Positions 8,572-16,691 of a DNA stretch of 64,000 bases are shown here, one piece after another (positions within the stretch are counted from its first letter, which is position 1; each line of letters opens with the position of its first letter). The translations under genes and the position numbers were made by a program. The notes below the pieces were generated by a model. It was not told the DNA's origin. It was given only the letters and a program-made list of their open reading frames with translations, and did not search any database. Source of the DNA: Bryobacteraceae bacterium (GTDB lineage: Bacteria > Acidobacteriota > Terriglobia > Bryobacterales > Bryobacteraceae); NCBI GenBank assembly GCA_019752335.1, contig JAIEMJ010000007.1, positions 62,001 through 126,000 on the forward strand, in the 5' to 3' direction.

Positions 8572-9671
8572 CAGCGTGTACTCCAAGCGACGCGCCGGAT
8601 GACGATCGGCTGTCGCCAGGGCTTTTGTCCGGGCGAGCGGCGGTACTCCACTTGCAACATACCGGCGCCTGCGGCCGGTATCGCCGTTGCCACTAGGTAG
8701 CCGGGTGCATTGCTCTCAATCTGAGGTACAGGGGCTGGCCACAGGACGCGCTGTTGCAACAAGACGGCGCGCTCCGCCGGATGCGGTCCTAGGTCAATAT
8801 GCCAGCCGTCCGCGCCCTGGCGGCCATCGACGCCCTTCGCCGGACGCCAGTCGAAGCCGCGACCGGTGGGTGGGGTGCGAAACGTAGGATTCACCACTTG
8901 CCGGCCCACGCGCTCCGCGCCGTCGGTGGTGACCAACCCGCGCCGCACCAGCGACTGCCAGAGCTGAAGGGCCTGCGGGGACTCGCCGCGGTCCAGGTGC
9001 AGATCGGCCAGGTCAAGCCCGAGGTGCGCTCGCTCGGTGGCGCTCGCGACGAGTCCCGCGTTGGCGCGGCTCTCGGAGGCGATGGGCAAAGCGATCAGGC
9101 GCGCGAGAGCCGTCCGCGCGGCGCCGAGGTCGTCCTGTTCCATAAAGAAAGACGTGGCGTAGAAGAGCACGGGCGGTGAATCCGGGATGACGTTGCGCAA
9201 GAGGAATGTGCCGTCCGGCCGTGCGCGCCAAAGCGCTTCGAGTAGCGGACGGCGGTCGCCGTAGCTCATCATGAAGCAGCGCCGTGCGGTCGTCCAGGGA
9301 GCGCCGCGTTCGGGATGCCGTAGCTCGAATTCGAGCCGCGGCCACTGGGCCCGGTAGCGCTGGTCGTCACGCGCCGCCTGCGCGAGCGCCGTATCGGCGC
9401 CGTCCAGGTCGCCCCGCCACTCGGCCAGCAGAGCGCTGCGGACGCGGGCCTCGGTATCGCGCGGCGCCAGCGCCAGCCAGCGCGCGAGCCAGGGTTCCGG
9501 TTGCTGTTCCGCCATGGCGCGCGCGTAGTCCGGCCACCACGCGAGCAGGGCGCATGGGCCGGCAAAGGTCTGTAAGGCGTAGGCAGCTGTCAGACATCCG
9601 CCGGACAGGATCAGGGCGGCGGCGGCAAGAAATAATGACGTGGCGTGTCCCACTACCTCATCCTTCGGCAA
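8571..9671 (-). CDS. TPR-like exported protein coupled to the O-antigen ligase
   Basis: A 366-residue protein with an N-terminal membrane/signal segment (SLFLAAAALILSGGCLTAAY). It is followed by alanine- and leucine-rich helical repeats (for example ARWLALAPRDTEARVRSALL and ARTALARLIALP) that look like degenerate TPR units. A C-terminal part (about 260-366) is beta-rich and carries GRGFDWRPAKG and ERAVLLQQRVLW, suggesting a carbohydrate-binding-like sandwich. No catalytic motif is seen. Its stop overlaps the start of the O-antigen ligase gene (TGATG), so both products are probably made together and act in the same surface-polysaccharide step. That role is inferred from context. Confidence 0.7.
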   Translation of the reverse strand: MPKDEVVGHATSLFLAAAALILSGGCLTAAYALQTFAGPCALLAWWPDYARAMAEQQPEPWLARWLALAPRDTEARVRSALLAEWRGDLDGADTALAQAARDDQRYRAQWPRLEFELRHPERGAPWTTARRCFMMSYGDRRPLLEALWRARPDGTFLLRNVIPDSPPVLFYATSFFMEQDDLGAARTALARLIALPIASESRANAGLVASATERAHLGLDLADLHLDRGESPQALQLWQSLVRRGLVTTDGAERVGRQVVNPTFRTPPTGRGFDWRPAKGVDGRQGADGWHIDLGPHPAERAVLLQQRVLWPAPVPQIESNAPGYLVATAIPAAGAGMLQVEYRRSPGQKPWRQPIVIRRVAWSTR

Positions 9672-9815
9672 CGATCAGCGCTCGCACCAGAACCCCGAAA
9701 GCCCTACTCCCCTGCATTCCGCACTTACTCCCTCTTATCGACGCCCTCCCCGCCGAAAACTAACTGAGGGACCCGCAGTCCCGCGCAACAGAAGAATAGG
9801 TAAGGACCACACAGC

Positions 9816-10751
9816 ATGAGACTGAAGAATCTGACACAAGTAACCGCCATGGGCCTGTCCCTGACGCTGGCGGCGGCGCCAGCCGCGCCGTTGAGTACGG
9901 GGCGAGTGATCGGGACGGCCGTTAGCGCCGGGAATTTTCAATTGAACGAACGCACTATGCCGGGTAGCGGCAGTGTTCCGGACGGTGCGGTGCTGGCCAC
10001 CCAGGGCGCCGGCTCGATGCTGCATTTGGACGGCGGTGTACGCCTGGAGCTCGCGCCGCATTCGCGCGGGCAGGTCTATCAGAATCGGCTGGTGCTGGAA
10101 GCGGGCGAGGCCGCCACGGAAGGCGCTTACCGGATTGACTCGGGTGAGCTGCGGGTGCAAGCGGCCAGTGGTGCGCGCTCGGCCGTGGGCTACGCCGCCG
10201 ATGGCCGCTTGCAGGTCTCGGCGAACTCTGGCGCGGTGCGCGTCAGTCATCGCTCCGGCCTCCTGCTGGCGCAGGTGATGCCGGGTCACAGTGTCCTGTT
10301 TGCCCCGCGCGCCGGCGGCGCGACCAACGCCATGTCTTTGGTGGGCACCGTGGAGAAGCGCGAAAACGGCCTCTTCCTGACGGACGAGACTGCGGGCATC
10401 ACGGTCAAGCTTCAAGGCGGGGAACTCGACAAATTTGTCGGCAAGAAAGTCCGCATCGCCGGTAAGACGGATGACCAGGCTCCGCGCCTGGACGGTATCG
10501 CGGCCACCGTGGTGGTCGACCGCGTACAGCCGGCGGGCAGCGCGGCCAAGAAAAAGACCGGGGTCGCCGCCGGCGCCGCCGGTGGCGTTGCGGCTGGCGC
10601 GGCGGGCTTGTCCACGACGGCCATCGTCGTCGGCGGCATCGCCGTGGCGGGCGCGGTTACCGGTACTTCAGTCGCCGTGAACCGTAGCGGCCGGAGTGCT
10701 CCCGCCCCGCCGCCCTCCGGTGGCTTCGGACCCACCACTATCAGTCAGTAA
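9816..10751 (+). CDS. FecR-like exported protein with C-terminal Ala/Gly-rich hydrophobic region
   Basis: A 311-residue protein. The signal peptide (MGLSLTLAAAPAAPLSTG) leads into a beta-rich FecR-like region: GAGSMLHLDGGVRLELAPHS, then RIDSGELRVQAASG and GRLQVSANSGAVRVSHRSG. After a second small beta domain (residues about 185-240, VGKKVRIAGKTDD) comes an Ala/Gly-rich hydrophobic segment (GVAAGAAGGVAAGAAGLSTT), then a probable membrane helix and a proline-rich tail. The gene is preceded by TAAGGA about 10 nt before ATG 9816. Proteins of this shape occur near polysaccharide loci in Acidobacteriota; a structural or surface role is inferred only. Confidence 0.7.
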   Translation: MRLKNLTQVTAMGLSLTLAAAPAAPLSTGRVIGTAVSAGNFQLNERTMPGSGSVPDGAVLATQGAGSMLHLDGGVRLELAPHSRGQVYQNRLVLEAGEAATEGAYRIDSGELRVQAASGARSAVGYAADGRLQVSANSGAVRVSHRSGLLLAQVMPGHSVLFAPRAGGATNAMSLVGTVEKRENGLFLTDETAGITVKLQGGELDKFVGKKVRIAGKTDDQAPRLDGIAATVVVDRVQPAGSAAKKKTGVAAGAAGGVAAGAAGLSTTAIVVGGIAVAGAVTGTSVAVNRSGRSAPAPPPSGGFGPTTISQ

Positions 10752-10824
10752 ATTAATTTCGCCATTTATTCGCCTTGCCTCGGTAGTACCTTCCTGCAAG
10801 GTTGGTTTTGGTAAGATAGAGCCA

Positions 10825-10850
10825 GTGGGCAGCCCTCAAACGCTGCCCAC
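10825..10850 (+). terminator. Perfect 9-bp hairpin between the FecR-like and lytic transglycosylase-like genes
   Basis: GTGGGCAGC (10825-10833) pairs with GCTGCCCAC (10842-10850) across an 8-nt loop. It lies 74 nt after the stop of the FecR-like gene and 116 nt before the next start. No T-run follows, so it may be a terminator without U-tract, an RNA-processing site or part of the 5' leader of the downstream gene. Confidence 0.45.
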
Positions 10851-10965
10851 CCGCCGACTCATTCCGCGGTTTTTGTTCGACCGCTGATTGCCGCTGTTTC
10901 GCATCCGAGTCGTCGTTTCGCTAGACCTCGGCCCTCCGGGCTTGGTTTGGCTGTGGATAAAAATT

Positions 10966-11487
10966 ATGATGAACAACCTTGTCCGGAAATCGGTTCTTGC
11001 CGCTGGGCTCTTTGGATTCGCCGCCCTCCCGGCTACCGTCAGTCCGGATGCTTCCTTCGAGCCAGTTCCCGACGCCCGCCTTCAGAAGCTCCGTAAATTC
11101 TTTGTCTTACGAGCCAGCCCCATCTCTCACCTCTCCGAAGACTTCCTCCGGGTCGCCGACCGTCATGGCCTCGATTGGCGCCTGCTCCCCAGCATCGCCA
11201 TCGTCGAATCGAGTGGCGGTAAATACTACCCCAACAACAATATCTTCGGCTGGGCCAACGGCGCCACCCGCTTCACCTCCATCCAGCGCAGCATCGACGT
11301 GATCGGCGCCCAAATCGCCGCCATTCGCTATTACAAGAACAAAGACCTGAATGGTTTCTTACGGGTCTACAACCCGGTTGGCGACTACCCCAGCCGGGTG
11401 AAACGGGTGATGCGCGCTTTGGACCCTCAGTTCCAGGACTCGGGCCGGGCCGTGTTGCAGCCCTACTTGATTCGCCAAACCATCTAG
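10966..11487 (+). CDS. Lytic transglycosylase/glucosaminidase-like exported protein
   Basis: A 173-residue protein. The signal peptide (SVLAAGLFGFAALPATVS) is followed by a short lysozyme-fold domain: HGLDWRLLPSIAIVESSGGK with the probable catalytic Glu81, then NNNIFGWANG and FTSIQRSIDVIG. These match the E-S-x-x-G-K/N-N-x-F-G motifs of peptidoglycan-cleaving muramidase/glucosaminidase domains. It would cut cell-wall glycan strands in the periplasm. ATG 10966 or 10969 is chosen because the signal peptide starts there; the frame is open upstream but codes nothing signal-like. Its stop overlaps the convergent DUF4380 gene by 4 nt. Confidence 0.75.
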   Translation: MMNNLVRKSVLAAGLFGFAALPATVSPDASFEPVPDARLQKLRKFFVLRASPISHLSEDFLRVADRHGLDWRLLPSIAIVESSGGKYYPNNNIFGWANGATRFTSIQRSIDVIGAQIAAIRYYKNKDLNGFLRVYNPVGDYPSRVKRVMRALDPQFQDSGRAVLQPYLIRQTI

Positions 11488-12392
11488 TCTTGCAGGCGGG
11501 GAAGAATGAGGGCGTCCAGGGAGGCGTCGCTGATTTCGCTTAAGCTTACCCCGCGGTCCAGGCTCCACGTCTCGACAAACTCGGTGTGGCCGCCGGGTGC
11601 GACGAACTCATACGGGCCCATCGTCTCCAACTCCAACATGTCGCAATTGCTGAAGGACTGGTAGCTGCAACCCATGTCGGCGTAGGTTTTGCTCGGGTCC
11701 GGGCGGAATTGCTTAAGGAAGAGATGACCGTCGAGCAGGTAAGCGCCAAAGGTGTGCGGGTTGAAGAGGCCGAGCTTTTGGGGCGCCTTGGCTTGCGGAT
11801 CCTGACGCAGGGTGACGTACTTCGAGGTGAAGCGCCAGCGGGGATCGCTGAAGTCGGTGTAGCTCCACATGACGAGGGGGTTGACGGGTTCCAGGTCCTC
11901 GGGATGGGTGCCGCGCGGCGGGAAGCCAGTAATGCCGAGGCCGCCGGGGGCCATCACGGTGGGTCCCCAGGCGGCGCAGGAGATAGGGAAGAGGGTCGTG
12001 TTGGTGAGGCGATTGGTGACGGTGACGCGACGTCCGGCCAAGCGCAGGATCATCGTCTTTTGCAAACCGGTGCGCGCGTCGACCGGCGACGTCGCGTGTA
12101 CCGTGTCACCCGTCACCGTCACCTCCACCGGATGGTTGTCGAGCTCATAAGTGATGTTCGCGCGCTCAGGCGCCACCCAGACGCGATGGCCGCCGCGGAT
12201 CTTCCACGTCGTCTCACCGGTGCCGCCCAGCTCTTCGGCGTACTCTTTGAAGACGTTCGGACCGCCCACGAAGCCGCAACGAATGACGCGCGGGCCGACG
12301 TCGGCTGTGAGAATGAGTTCGATCTCGGAATTCGCGAGGCGGTAGCAGTGGGGCCAGCCGCCGTAAGCGATGGGCTCAATGTGGGTGCTCAT
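11484..12392 (-). CDS. DUF4380-type protein (aldose-epimerase-like beta sandwich)
   Basis: A 302-residue cytoplasmic protein related to galactose-mutarotase-like folds. Typical features are LILTADVGPRVIRCGFVGGPN near the N-terminus, GGHRVWVAPE near residue 68, VTVTNRLTNTTLFPISCAAW near 130-150, and ETWSLDRGVSLSE at the end. The family is common in Acidobacteriota and Verrucomicrobiota and is presumed to bind or isomerise sugars; activity is undefined. The gene is divergent from the RNase T2 gene with only 21 nt between starts. No Shine-Dalgarno is visible, and TATTAT on the coding strand lies 8 nt before ATG. Confidence 0.8.
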   Translation of the reverse strand: MSTHIEPIAYGGWPHCYRLANSEIELILTADVGPRVIRCGFVGGPNVFKEYAEELGGTGETTWKIRGGHRVWVAPERANITYELDNHPVEVTVTGDTVHATSPVDARTGLQKTMILRLAGRRVTVTNRLTNTTLFPISCAAWGPTVMAPGGLGITGFPPRGTHPEDLEPVNPLVMWSYTDFSDPRWRFTSKYVTLRQDPQAKAPQKLGLFNPHTFGAYLLDGHLFLKQFRPDPSKTYADMGCSYQSFSNCDMLELETMGPYEFVAPGGHTEFVETWSLDRGVSLSEISDASLDALILPRLQD

Positions 12393-12396
12393 GTGT

Positions 12397-12406
12397 CCCT
12401 ATAATA
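12397..12406. promoter_or_regulatory. Shared AT-rich -10 element between two divergent starts
   Basis: The 21-nt gap between the DUF4380 and RNase T2 start codons contains TATAAT on the plus strand (12400-12405). TATTAT can be read on the minus strand at nearly the same position. Each hexamer ends about 8 nt from its start codon, so transcripts would begin at or next to the ATG. No good -35 hexamer is visible for either. Confidence 0.5.
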
Positions 12407-12413
12407 ACGACTG

Positions 12414-13052
12414 ATGCGTCGCGCCATTTTGTTCGTGTTGAGTATTACCGCCCTGGCCGGGCAACCCCGCCAATCCCCGCCGGGCCAATTCGACTTCTAC
12501 GTGCTGAGCCTCTCCTGGTCTCCCGACTATTGCGCCAGCCCGGCCGGGGCGCGGGATCGCTTTCAATGCGCGGGTCCCCGGCGCTATGGCTTCGTCGTGC
12601 ATGGCTTGTGGCCGCAGTTCGAACGTGGTTGGCCCGCGGACTGCACCACGGACCCTTTGAATCTGCCTGGCCAGCTGCGGCGCGACATTTTGGAGATCAT
12701 GCCGTCCGAGCGCTTGATGAATCACGAGTGGCGGAAGCATGGTACTTGTAGCGGGCTGAGCGCGAAGCAATACTTCGAGAGCATTCTATCGATCTGGGCG
12801 AACGTCCGCATTCCTCCGGAGTTGAAGAGTCTGACGAAGGCCGAGGTGGAGTTCTCGCCCGCCGACCTCGAGCGGCGCTTCGTCGCCGCCAATCCCGGTT
12901 TGCAGCCGAACATGATCGCCGTCGATTGCGGTGGGCGCTTCTTGAAAGAAGTGCAGGTCTGCTTCGACAAGAATCTGAGGTTCCGCGCGTGCAGCGCGCA
13001 GGTGGAGCGCGGCTGCCGGCTCCCGAAGATCATCGTGCGGCCGATCCGGTAA
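12414..13052 (+). CDS. Ribonuclease T2 family protein
   Basis: Secreted endoribonuclease of 212 residues, similar in build to Escherichia coli RNase I. The signal peptide (RRAILFVLSITALAGQ) is followed by FYVLSLSWSPDYC. CAS I is FVVHGLWPQ (His63), and CAS II is LMNHEWRKHGTC (His104, Glu105, His109). Cysteines typical of the family (C40, C52, C77, C112) support disulfide formation in the periplasm. It cleaves RNA to 2',3'-cyclic and 3'-phosphate ends. Four nt separate its stop from the zinc-ribbon gene, so the pair is one operon. The start is probably leaderless (TATAAT 8 nt upstream). Confidence 0.93.
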   Translation: MRRAILFVLSITALAGQPRQSPPGQFDFYVLSLSWSPDYCASPAGARDRFQCAGPRRYGFVVHGLWPQFERGWPADCTTDPLNLPGQLRRDILEIMPSERLMNHEWRKHGTCSGLSAKQYFESILSIWANVRIPPELKSLTKAEVEFSPADLERRFVAANPGLQPNMIAVDCGGRFLKEVQVCFDKNLRFRACSAQVERGCRLPKIIVRPIR

Positions 13053-13056
13053 TCAG

Positions 13057-14133
13057 GTGGCCCAAGCACGCTTCACTTGCGACGCCTGCGGCGCCGATTT
13101 GGTGTGGGACCCCGCGCAGGGCCAACTGAAGTGCAGCGCGTGCGGCAAGCTGCAGACCGTCGCCGCGGCCGGCGGCGATGCGGCGGCGAAGGCCATCGCG
13201 GAGCAGTGCTTCGATGCGGCCTTACGTGCGCAGCAGCCGATCACGCCCGGGGCGCTCGAAGTGAAGTGCGACGGCTGCGGGGCGGTGTTCAACTTTGAGC
13301 CGCCGCAGGTGGCGGGCGCGTGCCCGTTCTGCGCGGCCAGGATCGTGGCGCAGCCGAAAGCCGCGAGTCCGCTGGTGTCGCCGAGCGCGCTGTTGCCCTT
13401 CCGTACGCCGGTGGAAGGCGCGCGCGGCTTGGTGCAAAGCTGGATCGGCGGGCTCTGGTTCGCGCCCAGCGCGCTGCAAAAGATGGCGCAACTCGATGCT
13501 CTCCGTGGCGTCTATCTGCCGCACTGGAGTTACTCCGCAGCAACGCGTACGCGCTACGCGGGCGAGCGTGGCGACCGCTACACCGAACTCGTCACCACGA
13601 CGAATGCCCAGGGCCAACGCGTGCAGCAGACCGTGGTGCGTGTGCGTTGGCGTGCGGTGCAAGGCATCGTCGAAGGGCCGCTCCGCGACGTTCTCGTCGT
13701 AGCCACGCAGGTGGTGGATGAGCGCGTCACGGCGCTGGAGCCTTGGGATCTTGAATCGCTCACCGCCTATGAGCCCGCCTACCTCGCGGGCTTTCAAGCG
13801 CAGCGCTACCAGATCGACTTGCCTGCGGGCTTCGAACTCGCCAAGCAACGGATGCAGCCGGTGATTGAGGGTTGGATTCGCGCGGACATCGGTGGCGATG
13901 AGCAGCGCATTCACGCGCGCGACACGCGCTATGACGACGTCGCCTTTCGGCATATCCTGCTGCCGGTCTGGATTGGCGCGTATCGCTTCAAAGGCCGCGT
14001 GTTTCAGATCGCGGTGAACGCGCGCACGGGCGAAGTGCAAGGTGACCGGCCTTACAGTGCGCTGAAGATCACGCTGCTGATTTTGGCCATTTTTCTGGTT
14101 ATTTTGGTTTTGGCGCAGGCAAGTCGGCGCTAG
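13057..14133 (+). CDS. Zinc-ribbon protein with C-terminal membrane anchor
   Basis: A 358-residue protein starting at GTG 13057. It has two CxxC pairs forming a first zinc ribbon (C8/C11 and C26/C29) and two forming a second one (C71/C74 and C89/C92). A large soluble region follows with the aromatic motif YLPHWSYSAATRTRYAGERG. A membrane helix (ITLLILAIFLVILVLA) ends the protein. This resembles the widespread TFIIB-type zinc-ribbon proteins of unknown function, which have been confused with primosomal PriA. It is probably translated with RNase T2. The 3' end overlaps the convergent DUF4440 gene by 35 nt. No enzymatic residues are recognised. Confidence 0.75.
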   Translation: MAQARFTCDACGADLVWDPAQGQLKCSACGKLQTVAAAGGDAAAKAIAEQCFDAALRAQQPITPGALEVKCDGCGAVFNFEPPQVAGACPFCAARIVAQPKAASPLVSPSALLPFRTPVEGARGLVQSWIGGLWFAPSALQKMAQLDALRGVYLPHWSYSAATRTRYAGERGDRYTELVTTTNAQGQRVQQTVVRVRWRAVQGIVEGPLRDVLVVATQVVDERVTALEPWDLESLTAYEPAYLAGFQAQRYQIDLPAGFELAKQRMQPVIEGWIRADIGGDEQRIHARDTRYDDVAFRHILLPVWIGAYRFKGRVFQIAVNARTGEVQGDRPYSALKITLLILAIFLVILVLAQASRR

Positions 14134-14557
14134 TGTGGTCGAGCACGATCTTCCAGCCATCTTTCGTCTGTTGCAAGACGAGGGTGAAGCGTCCACTGGC
14201 ATCGCCACCGCCTTCTGCCGTACGGGCCAAGTGAAAGCGGCCCATCACCCACGCGCTTTTCTGGTCGAGCGGATGCACTTCGAGTTCCGAAAAAGTCAGG
14301 TGGCCCATGGCGGCCGGTGTGGGATAAGTTTTTTCGTAGCGCTCGAGTGTGGCCTGCCAACCGCGCGTCACTTTCTGTCCGACGAACGTGAGTTCGGCCG
14401 AAGGCAGGTACTCGCGCATGAAGGCGCGCAGGTCGCCGCGATTCCACGCGTCCTGCTGGCGTAGCAGGGCGGCTTTGATCTCCGCGGAGGGATCGGCGGC
14501 CGGGAGAAGCGCGAGCGTGAGGGCGGCGGAGAAGAGGAGTCGCAAGGTGGTGGGCAT
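14099..14557 (-). CDS. DUF4440/SnoaL-like exported protein (NTF2 fold)
   Basis: A 152-residue protein. The signal peptide (LRLLFSAALTLALLPAAD) is followed by an NTF2-like domain: IKAALLRQQDAWNRGDLRAF, then YLPSAELTFVG, GWQATLERYEKTYP, SAWVMGRFHL and GWKIVLDHTS. DUF4440 proteins are cone-shaped small-molecule-binding or enzyme folds; no substrate is known here. It probably acts in the periplasm. Upstream, the lysine-rich mini-gene ends in a strong terminator, so this gene should have its own promoter. Confidence 0.8.
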   Translation of the reverse strand: MPTTLRLLFSAALTLALLPAADPSAEIKAALLRQQDAWNRGDLRAFMREYLPSAELTFVGQKVTRGWQATLERYEKTYPTPAAMGHLTFSELEVHPLDQKSAWVMGRFHLARTAEGGGDASGRFTLVLQQTKDGWKIVLDHTSADLPAPKPK

Positions 14558-14602
14558 AAGAGAAAAGTGCGTTTTGCTGGGGATTTTTCGACTTTTAGAG
14601 CC

Positions 14603-14633
14603 GGAAAAGAGAAAAGCCCCACTTGCGTGGGGC
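14603..14633 (-). terminator. Rho-independent terminator of the lysine-rich mini-gene
   Basis: GCCCCAC (14616-14622) and GTGGGGC (14627-14633) form a 7-bp GC-rich stem with a 4-nt loop. Read on the minus strand it is followed by TTTTCTCTTTTCC. It lies 35 nt after the stop of the 22-codon lysine-rich gene and upstream of the DUF4440 gene. Confidence 0.8.
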
Positions 14634-14667
14634 CTTCCTCGGTCTCACTCTCCGAAGAGAGCGTTCA

Positions 14668-14736
14668 CTACTTCTTCTTCTTAGCAGCCTTCTTGGCCGG
14701 AGCCTTCTTTGCTGCTTTCTTGGTCGCGTTCTTCAT
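14668..14736 (-). CDS. Very small lysine/alanine-rich basic protein (22 aa, histone-tail-like)
   Basis: The minus strand encodes a 22-residue peptide made almost only of Lys, Ala and one Pro (starts MKNATKKAAKKAPAKK, ends KKKK). It has ATG 14736, stop TAG at 14668-14670, and AGGGAG 9 nt before the start. It is followed 35 nt later by a clear rho-independent terminator, so the transcript looks complete. The composition matches histone H1-like tails (KKAAKKA repeats) and other bacterial nucleoid-associated lysine-rich proteins. Binding to DNA or RNA through charge is inferred. At this length it is easily missed by gene finders. That it is translated is supported by the RBS and terminator but not proven. 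Confidence 0.7.
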   Translation of the reverse strand: MKNATKKAAKKAPAKKAAKKKK

Positions 14737-14901
14737 CGAACCATTCTCCCTAACATCAAAATTACGATCAAGATTGATCGCGTATGTGATCCAGATATAA
14801 AAGGTTTTGAAAGTAATGTCAAGAAGAAAAATGTGAAGCCGCGCGATGGGCGAAACAGAAAAAACGCGGAGGGCTACAATTGTTTTAGAGGACCGGCGCC
14901 C

Positions 14902-15459
14902 GTGTATCGTTTTCTGCTCTCATGCACCGCACTTTTGGCTCTGTTGAGTGTCACCGCTTGTGGACGCAAGCAGGCGCCACGCATCACTGGCATGGCGCGC
15001 GTGAAGCTCGGCTACGAAGAGCGCGGCATCGCCAGTTGGTATGGCGTGCCGTATCACGGACGCCAAACCGCGAGCGGCGAGATCTACGACATGGAGCGCC
15101 TCACCGCCGCGCATCCACGCTTGCCCTTCGGTGTCACCACGCGCGTCGACAATCTGAGCAACGGCAAACACGTCGAGGTGCGCATCAATGACCGTGGACC
15201 CTTCGTGGGCGGCCGCATCATCGACCTTTCGCGCGCCGCCGCGCGTCAGATCGATCTGCTGGGGCCGGGCATCACGCGGGTCCGCCTCAAGGTGATCGCC
15301 GCGCCGGCGAGCGTGCGTGCGGGGATGGGCGCCGGTACTCCCCCTAGTCCGCGCTTCGCATTCTTGCTGCATCCCATCCGCTCCCGGCGGGAGCGCGCCT
15401 TTCTGGCCTCGCTCAGTACTTTGGCCGCTCCTGATCCTTCCCCCCGAAAGTCAGAATAG
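14902..15459 (+). CDS. rlpA: Septal ring lytic transglycosylase RlpA family lipoprotein
   Basis: Lipoprotein of 185 residues from GTG 14902. The signal peptide ends in the lipobox VTAC (Cys20), and a double-psi beta-barrel domain follows. Conserved motifs are GIASWYGVPYHGRQTASGE, RLTAAHPRLPFGT-like LPFGVTTRV, and RINDRGPF with the catalytic Asp97. RlpA cleaves naked glycan strands at the septum or pole. There is no SPOR domain, and a roughly 45-residue Arg/Pro-rich tail replaces it. AGAGGA lies about 10 nt upstream of GTG, and a TACAAT hexamer at 14875-14880 could be the -10. The lipobox and signal peptide decide this start. Confidence 0.88.
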   Translation: MYRFLLSCTALLALLSVTACGRKQAPRITGMARVKLGYEERGIASWYGVPYHGRQTASGEIYDMERLTAAHPRLPFGVTTRVDNLSNGKHVEVRINDRGPFVGGRIIDLSRAAARQIDLLGPGITRVRLKVIAAPASVRAGMGAGTPPSPRFAFLLHPIRSRRERAFLASLSTLAAPDPSPRKSE

Positions 15460-15538
15460 TCCCCCTCACAAGAACCGCCAAACCCCACGCTTGCGGACTG
15501 GAGAATCTCAGTGGTTTCCTCTAACCTCAGAGTTCGGA

Positions 15539-16684
15539 ATGAAACACCAGTTCGAAACGAGCCCATGTCGCGTTCCGCTCCCCCAGAACCCTCTGTCGAT
15601 GACTATTGAAGACCAAACACGCGTCCTGATCGGACAATCCGCGCGTACGCGCCAACTGCTCCGCCTCATTGAGAAGCTCGGCCCCGCGCAGTGGCCGGTC
15701 CTTTTGATGGGGGAGACCGGCACGGGCAAAGAAGTAGTGGCCCGCCGTCTGCATTCCGCCCGCGCCGCCGGGCCCTTTGTCACAATCGATTGCTCCGCCA
15801 TGGTGGGGCCGTTGATGGAAAGTGAACTCTTCGGTCACGCCAAGGGCGCCTTTACGGGCGCGCAAAACCAAAAGCTGGGGCTGGTGGAGGCAGCCACCGG
15901 CGGCACCGCCTTCTTCGACGAAATCGGCGAACTACCGCTGGATCTGCAATCGAAGCTGCTGCGGCTATTGCAAGAGAAAGAGTACCGGCCGGTGGGCTCC
16001 GTCGCGGCGCGCAAGGCGGACTTCCGCGTGGTGGCGGCCACCAATCGCGATCTGGCCAAAGAAGTCGAGAAGGGCACCTTCCGGCGCGACCTCTACTATC
16101 GCCTCAACGTCGTCACCGTGCGTCTGGCGCCCTTGCGCGAACGCCGTGAGGATATACCGGCGCTAGTGTCGCACTTCCTGGCGAGCCATGGCACGCGCCA
16201 TCAGCTCTCCACCGATGCGCTCGAAACCCTGTTGGCCTATGACTGGCCGGGGAACGTCCGCGAACTCGAAAACGGTGTCGCGCACATGGTGGCCGTCAAC
16301 TCAGGCCCCTACATCACGGTGCGCGACTTGCCGACGGGCGTGCAGAACTTTGCCATGCAGCGCGGCCAACCCCAAGCCCGCGCGGCGGCCGCCGCGGCGC
16401 CCGGTCTGCTTGCGCCCGGCCTCACCGTCGGCCACCATGCTGGCCACCATGCTGGGGCGGCCCCCGCCCTGGCGCCGATGGTGGAAATCCACTCACACTC
16501 GGCGCCGGCTCCGCGCTTCAATGGTCCGATTTTGCGGCTAGCCGAACTCGAGCGGCAGCATATTCTCCGGACGCTCGAATACACGCGCGGTGACCGCATC
16601 ACGGCCGCCTCGTTGCTGGGCATCGGCCGCACAACGTTGTATCGCAAGCTCAAGGAATATCAGGCGCGGCCGGGCGTGTTATAA
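15539..16684 (+). CDS. Sigma-54-dependent transcriptional activator without receiver domain
   Basis: AAA+ enhancer-binding protein of 381 residues. It has Walker A GETGTGKE (58-65), the sigma-54-contacting GAFTGA loop (103-108), Walker [10 protein letters not shown] (121-129), a WPGNVREL motif (236-243), and a C-terminal Fis-type helix-turn-helix (about 337-375, [18 protein letters not shown]). There is no N-terminal receiver, GAF or PAS domain, so activity must be controlled by partners or by amount. The linker before the HTH (about 275-325) is Ala-rich and contains GHHAGHHAG and IHSHS, unusual clustered histidines. The start is not certain: ATG 15599 is an alternative. The following glycosyltransferase gene begins 8 nt downstream. 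Confidence 0.9.
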   Translation: MKHQFETSPCRVPLPQNPLSMTIEDQTRVLIGQSARTRQLLRLIEKLGPAQWPVLLMGETGTGKEVVARRLHSARAAGPFVTIDCSAMVGPLMESELFGHAKGAFTGAQNQKLGLVEAATGGTAFFDEIGELPLDLQSKLLRLLQEKEYRPVGSVAARKADFRVVAATNRDLAKEVEKGTFRRDLYYRLNVVTVRLAPLRERREDIPALVSHFLASHGTRHQLSTDALETLLAYDWPGNVRELENGVAHMVAVNSGPYITVRDLPTGVQNFAMQRGQPQARAAAAAAPGLLAPGLTVGHHAGHHAGAAPALAPMVEIHSHSAPAPRFNGPILRLAELERQHILRTLEYTRGDRITAASLLGIGRTTLYRKLKEYQARPGVL

Positions 16685-16691
16685 CTGGCGC

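Noticed and set aside
10752-10965. Possible cyclic-di-GMP or ydaO-type riboswitch before the lytic transglycosylase-like gene
   Set aside because: The conserved core sequences of these riboswitches are not present; only a simple hairpin is visible.
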